Assembly (NCBI GenBank): GCA_001466705.2 | Contig: LATX02000181.1 | Coordinates: 682,001-746,000, forward strand | Reading direction: 5' to 3' | DNA: 64,000 nucleotides | From: Moniliophthora roreri | Taxonomy: Eukaryota; Basidiomycota; Agaricomycetes; Agaricales; Marasmiaceae | Part shown: piece by piece, positions 47,114 through 58,205 of the stretch | Layout: each line of letters starts with the position of its first letter | Numbering within the stretch: position 1 is the first letter of the stretch | Made by a program: the position numbers and the translations under genes | The notes under the pieces: model-generated | What the model was told of the DNA's origin: nothing | The model's database searches: none | Seen by the model: the letters and a program-made list of their open reading frames with translations, nothing else

Positions 47114-48430
47114 ATCTCTTTATGTCTATTGTCTATTGATCTAGAATTCAAAAACAGGTGACAAACATACTTTGTTCACTCAATATATGCCCAGTGCCAT
47201 TTTCCACTGGGTAGATGCAGGCTGCTTGACTGAGAAGGTACTCAAAGCCACTAACACAGATGCTTGAGCTGAATATGAGAAAAAGAAAGCTGTACCTATT
47301 GCTGACAGATTGGGTGTTTTTTCTCAGGGTCAGAAAGTATTTTGCAGGGCTGATAACTGAACAACAGTATTCACACATTGACAAGAACTAATGTAAACAT
47401 AACATGCAGTTGATATGAAGAAATGTAACACTAAAATTTTAATTGGTACTGGAATTGGCATCCAAGCTGTCACATAGCATCCTCTTGGCTTCACTTCACA
47501 GGCCCTATGTCCTTATCACCTCAAGTCATCTGTAGTATAACTAGGAAGCAAACACATACCAGAGTTGTGTGGAGATCATTTGAATTGGCAAGAGTCAACT
47601 CAGGAATTAGCCTTCTACCTGAGTTGCCTCTAAGCTTCTTGAGTCAACCAGAGCAGCTTGTACAACTCTAGTACAGTCTATATACTGGAGTTGCCTTGAA
47701 GCTAACTCTAGTGGAGGGGCCTTTTCCTGATGTACTATACAACCTACATGAAAAACACTCATACTACCTGAATCCACTGTGAGGCCACTTGAATTCTAAC
47801 TGGCTAAAGGACAAGTCAGTTAAGTTTATGGGAGTTAAGTGATAATGTGCCCCATTTTTGGCACAGACATATAGCAGTGCATTTGCATGTCTAATTCCTA
47901 ATTTAGTACAGAACACAGACCTGTGTTATACATACAGCTTAAGCACTAGTTGTCAATGAACCAATCAGTCTCTCACATAGTACTGCAAAACAACTTAGTT
48001 GAGGCTTAGTAGACTATACTAGCCCACTACATTGCAGTAAAGTGTTGCTGTGAAGGTCCTTGGTTGTAAGTAGGCCAGAAACCACCAATTCTGATCTAAT
48101 AAAGGAATAGATATCAGCAGAATCTACAGTCTGAATGCACCAGACTGGTTGCAAAAGCAATCACAAGCATTATAACATGCTATCAAGACATTATTATTAT
48201 GTGGAATGGCATTAAATACTTCAGAAGACCTATATACTCTCTGACACAGAAAGTAATAAGAATGATGCAGAATATAATTGAGTAGCTCTGCCTGCAAACA
48301 GAACTGTAACTGAAGAATGCTTCAAGTCTTGAAAACACACACATATATACTCTTTATTCATATAATATTGTAATCAGAATCAGAGTCTTTGTTGGGCTAC
48401 TTTCAGTTTTACTGATAGATGAATTCTCAT
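47114..48430. other. Spacer with remnants between dioxygenase A and KDZ transposase
   Basis: No clear gene. Includes an inverted copy of the GTTGACTCTGG repeat (47520-47760) shared with 38350-38600. Confidence 0.4.
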
Positions 48431-48439
48431 TACCTTTTG

Positions 48440-50110
48440 TGTCAGAGAGTATATGGTCATTGGAACCTATATCCAAGACCAGACCAACCTCATTCAATTC
48501 CTTCTGCATCTGTCTCTTCTACACCTTCAGTGAATAGCAAGAAGAATGCCTCTTGGCATTTCAAGAGGTGGCCAAGAATATGTAGTTTGGAAATAGCAAA
48601 CTTGATTACTTGATGAGCTAGCATCTGTTGAACCAGTGGGAGTAGTGCTTTGAACCATTTCTTAACCTTCTTACAATATCATAAGCAATGATGAGCTGGA
48701 GGAGTGGAATAATATGATGAAGAATTGAAGCTGTTATATAGTCTATATTTCCATATCTGGCAGAAAGGTGTAAGAAATTACTTATAGAAATCAATAATAA
48801 CATGTACTGCTCACCAACTTCCAATGCACCCAATCCATTGGCATGTATTATCTCATGTCTGGCACAAAGGCCAGCATCTTTCCCAGTTTTATCATATTCA
48901 ACATTGTACTTAGTATCTGCATGATCAAGCACTGAGGGTCCAGTGCACATTAACATCTAAAGTGCATCAGCATTCATCATTCAGAGGAAATGTAACTATA
49001 GCACATGCCTCATATGGCTCTTGTTCAACAAAATACAACCAACCATCTTAAGGACTGGGATCTTTACTCCAACTTGAAGTCTTCTTCCTTTTTAGCTGAA
49101 AGCAGATGTCAGATGAGAGAAATAGATAGTAAAGGAATCTAGACAACCAGTAAGTATGATATATCTAAATGTAATTCAAAATTACCTCATCTGTGGTGGT
49201 GCATCAGCCCAGTTTGAAAGAAGATTGACATTGGGAATAGGGCAGGCAATACATGGAACAGCAAGTTCTCCAGGTCTGGTTTCATTTATGTTTTGCTCAC
49301 TGTTGTTACCTCTTCTACCATAACAAAGCATGTGGAGATTCTGCCAATATCAAACCATGCATAAGAATGCAGGGTAGCTATTCTGGATAGCCAATTCAGC
49401 AAAATGAAAAAGAAATAGTGCAAAGACACATATCCCAACTTGCATTCTAGTATTATTTGTCAACTGCTCAACTGACTTGTAGTAGTCATATGCTGTGATC
49501 TTTCTCATAAGTGTCATGGTGTGGAACTGTTCCAAACACTGAAAGGTCCATACAGTCCTGGGCCAAGTCACTGTTAATGGAAACCATTCATGGAACATTA
49601 GCTGCTCCCAATTCTGATACTGATAGGTTGTCTTGTCAATGATAGAAGCCAGGCAACCACAGTACATGGGAGACACATGATGGATCCCATTTGTGTCAAG
49701 AACTACCAGATTTTTGGGGCCTTTGACTGTTGGACAACTAGAAGCATGATGGCACAGCTGGACTTTCAGTCCCATTTGCTGGAGAGAAACACACTCAAAG
49801 TGATAGCCATTCTAGCTCTGATCTTGTAGTGAGAAATAGAATACACTCTAGGAAAGTAAGACACATACTTGAATCTGATGGAGTGGTGTGAACTTATGCC
49901 TGGTCACACAGCAGTCTTGACACATGAGCACCATTATTGCACCATTATTGCACAATCAACACATCTGTACTTTGGTGGGGCAGGCTCCATCTTGGCTGGA
50001 CAGAATGTGCATGTCTCTGACATCTGGTTGCTACATTCTTTCAGTTGCATTGTAAGAGTGAGGAATCAATCTTGATTCTCCAGATATTTCTTCATATAAT
50101 GGCCCTATAA
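48440..50110 (-). pseudogene. KDZ-type transposase (CxC2 cysteine cluster), decayed
   Basis: Read right to left with introns. YMKKYLENQD leads to a cysteine cluster (TCTFCPAKMEPAPPKYRCVDC ... MCQDCCVTRHKFTPLHQIQ). After an intron come the CxC2 signature exon (MGLKVQLCHH, NLVVLDTNGIHHVSPMYCGC, WFPLTVTWPRTVWTFQCLEQ; about 49830-49470), VPCIACPIPNVNLLSNWADA, LKRKKTSSWSKDPS, and LCARHEIIHANGLGALEVGE. A further intron precedes YGNIDYI and LIIAYDIVRR, with two conserved aspartates, and finally ISKLHILGHLLKCQEA and GVEETDAEGIE. This order matches KDZ transposases with their RNase H-like core. An 11-base tandem duplication (about 49929-49950) shifts the frame inside the cysteine cluster, and stops occur downstream, so it is inactive. 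Confidence 0.82.
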
Positions 50111-50700
50111 GCAAAGTATAAGAGCTGTTTTATGGGAACAAAGTTATAGTAGTATGTACTGATGCCTTCTTCTTTCTATGTTTCTCCTCTTCACCTTTCA
50201 GTAGCTGTGAAACATTGTCCATAGGATTGTCTTCAGAGATATTATCATTCTAGTCCAATGGCGGGTGGAGTGAGGTATATTCCCATTTCTTCAATGGAGA
50301 CTGATGAGGCACAGCTAAGGCATGAGTATGTACCTTTCACTAGTCCTGAGATATAGTTTGATGCTGGATGACATTGTTGGATGGATTATGGAACATGACA
50401 CCAAGGGACAAAAATGATATGAAATTGCTGAGGGGATTTGTTGTGGAAGTATTGAAACCTTTCTCCTTCTGTGTCTTTGCCTTGCATGCTGCAGCTATAG
50501 AGAGATGAAAGAGGATGATAAGGAGTGTGGTAATATAGAATGAAGCACTGCCATTAAGAAATACTGCTTCCATCCAGTAACAGCCTGAATCTGGAATGAC
50601 ATTGCCACAAGTAGTATAAACTACTTTTGGTAATGAGTATGTAGATTGTCCAAATCAGAATAGAGATTCAAGCAACATGTTAGGTGCTGCTTGTCTCTTG
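50111..50700 (-). other. Probable N-terminal region of the KDZ gene
   Basis: Minus frames here (for example 50340-50573) continue upstream of the cysteine cluster, but no single model could be supported. KDZ transposases usually have a variable N-terminus of this size. Confidence 0.35.
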
Positions 50701-50779
50701 CTGTAGCCCTCTTTCTCTGACTCTGAGACATATGAGTGCAGCACTTAAATCCATCATCAACCCAATGAAACAGACTGCC

Positions 50780-52440
50780 AGCTGTATATTGCATGAACAA
50801 ATATCAAGCTTTGCCATTTGAGATGGGAGTGTTGGAATGATGAATATATGCAGATAGGATGAGGATTGTCCAACTAGGAGGGAATTCAAGGACAAGTTCA
50901 AGCTCCCAAAGAACAATATGGCCACTCTTGGTATAGTTGAAATTATCGAGAGCAGTAATTGCACACCAGCCAAAGATGTAATTCAATTGGTTAACATGTT
51001 GAATAGTAACAGTGTTGGGGCCAAAGTTGTACATCACACAGGCCCAAATACTGTTACTGAAGTTTGAAGTGAGGTTTGGGTGCTGCTTGTGGAGACATCT
51101 ATCATAGTCACAGTATAAACTGTATAACTCTGGTGCCCATGTTGCAAAAGCAGTACTAGCATGGCCTGCAAGGTGTTTAAAGCATGATAGGTTGGTCAAA
51201 TTCTTAAAGGCCATAATGTTCTTCTTGATATGGTAGATGCTTTTTGGGCACTGAACATATTTAGTGAAGTTGAAGGTAATGATCAAACACTGCTCACCTG
51301 TTGACCACCTTCATATGAGTATCCATATGGCTGGACAGGAAAGTAGCCATGCTTGTGTGACTTGCATTTCTTCTTGAACCAAATTTCTGGGCATGCTTTC
51401 TTCAATGCTTTTGCAGTGGATACAACAACATCAGCCTAGGAATTGTCAGTTTGTGGTGGCCCAACAAGAACATTGATGACAGTATCATCACTGTCCACTA
51501 TAGGAACAGACAAAGAGCTATATATGTGAAGACATTAGTTGCATGATATCTTAGAGTATAATACAGACTTACCCAGGTGGTATTGCATGCAACCTGAACT
51601 TATACTGTGAATCAGAACCCACAAATTCGTTCAGAAGATATATATGGCCATTGCCATCAGAAACATGGCTCCTCTTCCCCAAACATCCAGAGTTCCCCTT
51701 ATGCATATCATCTATATTGACAGCTGTGTGGATTATGCTGGCATTGCTCAGTTTCTTCTGCCTCAAGCAACTGGATGGCCATCCTGTAGTGTGCTGCTCT
51801 CTTATTCTAATATGCTTTTGCCCATGAAGCTGGTGCTTTCACTATGTTTGTAAATTCACAGTAGTTGAAGAAGAGATGGTTGGGCTTGAAGAGGAAGAGA
51901 TTGGGGTATCCACCACATTTGAGGGAGAGATAGCAGTTGAAGTAGAAACAGAAGTGGTTAGGCCAGCAGCTGCAGGAGCAGTGAGAGCAGCTGGTGTCTG
52001 TTCTTCTTTTGCCTTTGAGTCCTTTTCTTTCCTCTGTGAAATTGTTCCTCTACTATTTCTCCCTCTTCCACATCTCCCAACTCCATATCTCCTACTACCA
52101 CCTCTCTCTTCTCCAAATCCTGCTTATTTCCTGCTGCACTCATTGGTCTAGTTGAATTTGTGCAGGCTAGTAATGGAAGTTATGTAGAGTTACCACTAAC
52201 AGGTGTGAGATGACAAGTGTCTGGTGTGTTTAAACAAGTTTCTGGTGGAGTGGGCAGTGGCAACAAAAGCAGGGAAGATGAATCACCTGACACATCAGAT
52301 GGAGTCAGAGAGCTGAGAGGGGACCTAAACAGTGAAGGTAAAGGTGAATGTTCAAGAGGATCAAGAGGCAGCTTATCAACAACACCATTTGGTGGTTGGT
52401 GCACTTCTGCTCATGTAATGATAGTTTCCAAGAGGTTGAA
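50780..52440 (-). pseudogene. Tet/JBP-like 2-oxoglutarate/Fe(II) dioxygenase relic B
   Basis: The best-kept dioxygenase copy. From the right: a Pro/Ser-rich N-terminus (VVDKLPLDPLEHSPLPSLF, 52180-52404), an acidic segment (GDMELGDVEEGEIVEEQ), YLLNEFVGSDSQYKFRLHA (51569-51766), then VINVLVGPPQTDNS and KHGYFPVQPYGYSYEGGQQ (about 51310-51530). The core exon (50804-51286) reads FKHLAGHASTAFATWAPELY, VMYNFGPNTVTIQHVNQLN, FGWCAITALDNFNYTKSGHI, VLWELELVLEFPPSWTILIL and HHSNTPIS. H-V-N replaces the expected H-x-D iron motif; the distal His and the Gly-His-Leu-like strand are present. It lies directly upstream of the KDZ gene on the same strand. Intron ends were not fixed. Catalytic activity is doubtful. 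Confidence 0.75.
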
Positions 52441-53349
52441 CAATAGTTGTGCATGAAGTACTGTGGAACTATCCCAGAAATGGAGAGACATTGCAGGGAT
52501 TAGTCTGTATGATCCTAGCCAGAGTGCACCAAAGGATCTCTGTGTTATAGTACAGTGGACTAGGCTTCCATAAGGTGTTGTCACAATAGGAACAAATAGA
52601 ACTAGTCAGAGTGCACCAAAGGATCTCTGTGTTATAGTACAGTGGACTAGGCTTCCATAAGGTGTTGTCACAATAGGAACAAATAGAACTAGTATAATGG
52701 CAGCAGCAATGAAGATAAGCCAAATATTCTATTATTGTATCAACTCACCAGCACACCTACTGCTGAGTGATAAGACTTCTTCAATATCAATCCCATAAGA
52801 ATTGTCCAGTGCTCCTATGACTTGTTGGACTCCAGCCACAACTTCTAGTCAATAGTTCCCTTGGAGGACTGGTACTGGTATCTTAGCCATGACCTCTAGT
52901 CAATGGCTTGCTAGAATATAGAAAACAGCCAATGGTGAGTGGGGAGACCACCAGTGAGGGAATCAGATAAAGAGTGGTGTTACCTCATTCTTCCTATTAC
53001 TGGTCATTCTCACAGGCTGCTAAAACTGAAGGCAGCAAGAAGATAGCAAGACAACTTCCAAGCAAGCAGGTAAGCAATAATAATAACACAGGTTAGTAAG
53101 CAAACATACCTTTGTAGATATCCACTCAAAGGAATTGGAATCCCTGGTATCCAAATGCTTGAGAACTAAGGTCATTAGGTCCTTCAGCAATATGACAAAT
53201 TAGTGCTGAATGCAAAACATAATTTCTTAGCAACTATGATCAGAATTAAAAATATCCATACCAATGCCTGTAAAGATGTTCTATAATGTGCAGAGAGAAA
53301 CTCATGTTTGCACATCAGAAAATCACCTGACTGGATCACATGACTAGTT
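52441..53349. other. Unassigned, contains 87-base tandem duplication
   Basis: No recognised gene. 52520-52606 is repeated perfectly at 52607-52693. A minus open frame (52469-52723) spans both copies because 87 is a multiple of three, but it is probably not coding. Confidence 0.5.
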
Positions 53350-53389
53350 CCAAAAGTCTACACTCATTCAAATGAGTGTAGACTTTTGG
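53350..53389. repeat. Perfect 18-base-arm hairpin
   Basis: CCAAAAGTCTACACTCAT, a 4-base loop TCAA, then the exact reverse complement. It could be a rho-independent-looking structure by chance, abutting inverted termini of two small elements, or a foldback. Confidence 0.85.
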
Positions 53390-54650
53390 TTTTCTCTATA
53401 TATGCAAGATATGAGTAATACTATCAATAGAGTGTATATAACATACATATGAGAATGTATAAAAGTTGGAAGCTGTAAATATGTGAATAATCCATAATGT
53501 AAGTATAGATATCATTTTCAAAGGAGTTGATACTAGTTCTTCCTCTGCTGCCCTTCATGTCTAATGAGAGGGTTAGCATGTTTCTTGTAATGGTATTGTA
53601 ACAATTACCTTTAGCATTCCTACTGTGTGACCTCAGTTCTCTGGTGCTTGCTTTAGGCTGTAAGTGATTGGTAGAGTGCTTCTGTCTTGTGCCTATTGCT
53701 GTTGTTATCATGGAGGTGGCAGAAGGTGTTGCAGTTACTGCCACTTCACTTGTCATTTGTACACCATTAACTGTTGATTTTGGATTTCACTATATCATTA
53801 ATATACCAAATTCATAAACCTTGCAAATTCTACACATATGAATGTCATTTGAATGTATTTAAACAGTTGAAACAATAAGAAACATAGAAATAGAAGGACT
53901 GATATAAGCTCTAGTAGTCAGTCAAAACCTATATACACTTGATGGCACAAAGCTATAAGTTAATTGTACTTACAGTACACCCCACATGGGTACCAAGTCA
54001 CTTATAGACTCTCAATACTGTGCATCAAGCATCCCAAAACCTGTAGGGACCTCTATGCAGTGTTGTTCAAAAGGAGACACATCAATAGTTGAACATATAT
54101 ATGGTGTATCAAGGGGATATTTTACATTTACATAACTTTTATTTACTCTCAGAGAGCTCATTCAAGCTCAGGATAATACCTATGGTATACCAAGAGAAAA
54201 GACATGGCAATATCTAAATCAGATATACAATAAAATATGAGATTAAGTATATGATTGCTTAGCATTCCAAGATGGTGATGCAATAATCCCTCTAGAGCTA
54301 GGAGGAAAGTGATAAGACAGAAATCAGATAGGACTGATAGACAAGAGAAAAAACATAAGAGATAGGAATGAGTCAGTCAGATAGAACAGACAGAACAAGG
54401 AAATACTCAATGGCTTCTACAGAAGTTGAGAGCATTTCTGACCATTGAAAAATGGAATAAGGAACTCCTATGCAGTAGCAACAGATTCTGAACCTAGATA
54501 CTCATATGCCACACAGAGAGCCTAGCTTGAGTTATGCTTCCAATACCTGAGATTGTATTATTTGGTAACCTGTATACAAGGGATTGAACCCATATATATT
54601 CATTTTGTTATTTTTTCTGTGACCTGTATGATATATACCTATTATTATAA
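53390..54650. other. Unassigned AT-rich DNA
   Basis: No gene or clear repeat family. Short frames only. Confidence 0.35.
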
Positions 54651-54659
54651 TTTTATTGT

Positions 54660-56040
54660 AGATGTTTGTTTCCAGCAGTATATAAGGACCACTATTTTGT
54701 AGGTGGAAGCAAGAGGAATCTGCCCCATCACTATGTACAAGGTGTTCTTTTAACATGGTTTTCTGATTGAGAAAACACTTGACCTTCTTGCAAAAAAAAT
54801 TATTATAAAACCATATGTAAACTCTAAATTTTAATTGTGTCCCCTTAATAAGAATATGTCTGGAGAATGCTAAATTTTCACCAGGCAAAAGATATAGAAT
54901 TTTCAAATTCTGAGAATCAATAGATAATGCAATATATTAGAATAATTGAAAATGCTGATAAGATAAGATAAAAATTCCAAATTTTCCATTGTGGGAAAGT
55001 CAGAGAAAACACTAGGAAAATACTAGGAGAATAGCAGGGAAATCATATGGAAACACTATATTTTAAAACTGTTTTAGATAGTTTTCATATAGTTTTCCTT
55101 ATGTATTTAACATGTTCTCTTTAATATAAAATTCAAAATTTTATATTTATTTTCTAAATGTTTTCTCACTATTTTATAAAGCAGAAAATCTAGTACATCT
55201 GTAATTAGAAAACCAAAGAATGATTTTATAATTTCATTGTTATAAAATTATCAAAAAACACAGACTCTTCTGGAAATTAAAACACAAAGTATGCATACTG
55301 TTTTCAATATGTGATGATAGCTTGAAACCAATAGAATTTTCTGAATGCTGTCTGGAAGTGAATATATAGCAGTATTCTGAGTGTATTTCCTTTGTATTAA
55401 TAGTATGAAAAAAACACCTCATATGTAGTGTTTGTATATAGTTATTGTTTGTGTAGAGAAATCACATTCAATTAGATCTTCCTCCTCACATCACATCCTA
55501 GGGACTGAGAGTAGACCTAGTTGAGATATAAGACTATAAACCAAACTTGATAGTGATGGCAAAGCCAGATATTTGTTCTGCACTTTAGCAAATAGTTGTT
55601 TCAAGTCAAGAGAAGACTTTGTTTCAGAAAGTTTTAGTGGCTTTCTGGAGGCAGCTAGTGTTTTGCTAGTGTCAACACATCTTAGAGAGGGCTCAGGCTA
55701 CATTGGAAGTAGAAGTTTTCCTACTTAAGTATGTTACAGGTCATAATCAAGAGGGTTGTATCCAGTACAAAGGGTACTGTAGTCTTTGATTACTTGAGTT
55801 ATTACTTCAGAGTAGTCTTACCATTGCCTCAGTGCAATTAGCTGTTGTATTTAGGCTTGATATTGAGATACTATAAACCAGAAAACACAATAAAAACAAT
55901 TTATAAAACAAAGACACCTTTATAGTCTCTACATTAATAAATGAGTACATGCTTATTTGGTACATGAACATCAAATAAGAGTCTAAGTGCAGTAACTCTG
56001 ATCACACCAAACCACACTCTGCACATTACCACATACACAT
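54660..56040 (+). repeat. Diverged long-LTR family copy
   Basis: Shares ordered motifs with 43687-44250: TATATAAGGACCAC then TTTTGTAGGTGGAA, later GAGAGGGCTCAGGCTA, AAGAGGGTTGTATCC and AAAGGGTACTG. Its right end (GCAGTAACTCTGATCACACC, 55990-56015) matches inverted sequence near 30690-30720. Confidence 0.5.
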
Positions 56041-56679
56041 AGACAATAGAAGAGCATGATCTGATCAACAGATCAGCTCTTTGTGTAGTACAACCAAGTG
56101 GTATTATTGTGTTCAGGAGCTATGACAGAATAGGAAAGCTTCAATGGTACCTTTTGTGTTGAGGTGGATCTGTGAGGTGCTGAGGTGATAAGCTGATAGG
56201 AAATATAAGAATGAGAAAACAGAGGAAGAAACAATCTTGAGCAGAGAAGACAATGCAGTGCCAGAGATAATCCCAGCACTTCAAGTCAAAACATCTGGTT
56301 GTATATTTCCAGGGCTCTTTATATCTGAGTCTCAGGTTTGTATTGTATCTTGTACATTTACATCTAAAGCTCATACTTGTATATATATTGTACAACTGTG
56401 ATTCGGAATGGACATTTCAAGCAAATCAAGTATTTTATTGTAAGTATATTACTGGGAGCACAGTATTCATAGATAGTGTCTGTGTGGATAACAAGAAAGT
56501 GAGTGTGCAGATAGCATTCCAATAGCAAAGATGATAGCAAACTGGGATGATACAAAAGAATGTGTCTAATAGCAAAGGTGTGAGCAGGGGTATTGTATCT
56601 AGTAATAGATAGTGTAGTGTAGATGATGTCAAGACAGCATTCATTTGGTTTGAATGCCTTAGCTCATAACCAATCAGAG

Positions 56680-56985
56680 CTATGAGTAATAAATCAGAAA
56701 TAGGACACAGAGACTGAGAGATCTTACCTCAGGGTTGACTGGCACTACACACAGATCTTCTATATCTTTTTCCTCTGTCTCATCATCTAACTTCTCTACC
56801 TCTACTTTACTATTAGAACTAGAGCTTGATGCACTCACATTACTTATGTAAGATGCAGAAGGGCTACCACTGGCAGGTGGAATCAATTTGCCACTAGCAT
56901 GAGAGGACACATTCAAGATAACAGTAGAAGAGGTGGTTGTGCTAGTCAAAATGCTGGAGGAAGATGAAGATAACTGGCAGTAGAG
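56680..56985 (-). other. Ser/Thr-rich coding-like segment
   Basis: Minus frame rich in Ser and Thr (TSTTTSSTVILNVSSHASG) followed by an acidic patch (EVEKLDDETEEKDIEDL) and a GTAAG donor-like site near 56728. Resembles a disordered N-terminal exon. No family recognised. Confidence 0.3.
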
Positions 56986-58200
56986 TTAGATCCTGTTGGG
57001 GCAGCCAAATTCTTGAACCACTTCTGGCTCAGTTCAGGGACATCTGTTGGCTTTCTCTTCAATGTTATGCTCAGCACCATATTGGATAGAAGAACTAGAT
57101 GACTCTGCAACAAAGATGAGTTTCTGCTATGGGCTCAAAAAGATCAGACACACACCTGGTGTGACATGTAGTGCCTTAGGTCTTTTGCAGGTAATACTCC
57201 ATCCATACTATAATTATGAGGTCAGTTTTAACCATAGCCCTATTCCAGCAGGTTGTCTCCTTTAGTGCACTCTGGCCAGAGTGTACAAGTGAGCCCTGTA
57301 TTACTATTTCCAATCCTCACTTTTCTGCTGCAGCTCTTGCCAACAACTTACTTTTGCAGGATACATGTTGTGCCAAATTGCAACCCTTTACTTTCAGTGT
57401 TTGCTTCTTTGGGGCTATTGTTTGACTTTTATTTCAAATTATGACAATTGCATATGTTACTCTCCTGTGTACTGTTGCCATGATGTGAAACTTACCAGCA
57501 AAGAAGGCAAAGAAGTTCAAGGTCACCCAGAAATGTGGCAGTCCTGGATACTTTTAGAGTGCACCTCTGGAATATCTGTCAAAGTGTCTTTCAGAGTACA
57601 TCCAATCCCAAGGAAGTTACAAGATGTTTTAGGTGAGGTTCTTTGGCAAATTCAGGACAATGTACCCTCCCCTTTCACTTTTGGAGGCTCTCAAGTTTCA
57701 ATGGCTGATTGCACAGCTTGAAATTACAAAGAATATAGAATCTGAAGATGAAGATAAAGATCCCAAGCCAGTATCAGTGCCTACATCTACATTTCACATA
57801 GTAAAGGATAAAATTAAGAATTTGGTATACTTAAAGCTTTTGTTGGTATATATATATATACAAGAACAGATCTACTAATAGCCCTCCAACACTTCATTCT
57901 TAAGAGCTTCAGTGAATTGATATGCAAGCACATTTGTGCCTGCTATTCTACACTGAAACAAGCCACACAGTCTTTCTTAGACTTTGTTCACTATGTATTT
58001 GAACCTTCCTTCTATTGCAATAATACTGACATCTATATAACAGAATAGTTGAAGGCTTACATCCACTGTAGCATATTGTGTGTTCCCTAAGATCCTCTTC
58101 TGGGATATGAGCACATTATAGACATGCATTACAAACTGCCTGAGCATGACCTGGATTTGTATCTGCCAACAAGAGGCTGAGAAGGCTCACTGACCAGCAG
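56986..58200. other. Unassigned region
   Basis: Plus frames at 57365-57721 and 57633-57878 have protein-like stretches (EMWQSWILLECTSGISVKVS, ESEDEDKDPKPVSVP) but no recognised family. A short TA repeat lies at about 57849-57860. Confidence 0.3.
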
Positions 58201-58205
58201 TAGCA

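Noticed and set aside
52469..52723. Minus frame encoding a twice-repeated peptide
   Set aside because: The repeat comes from an 87-base DNA duplication; no start context, family or codon evidence.
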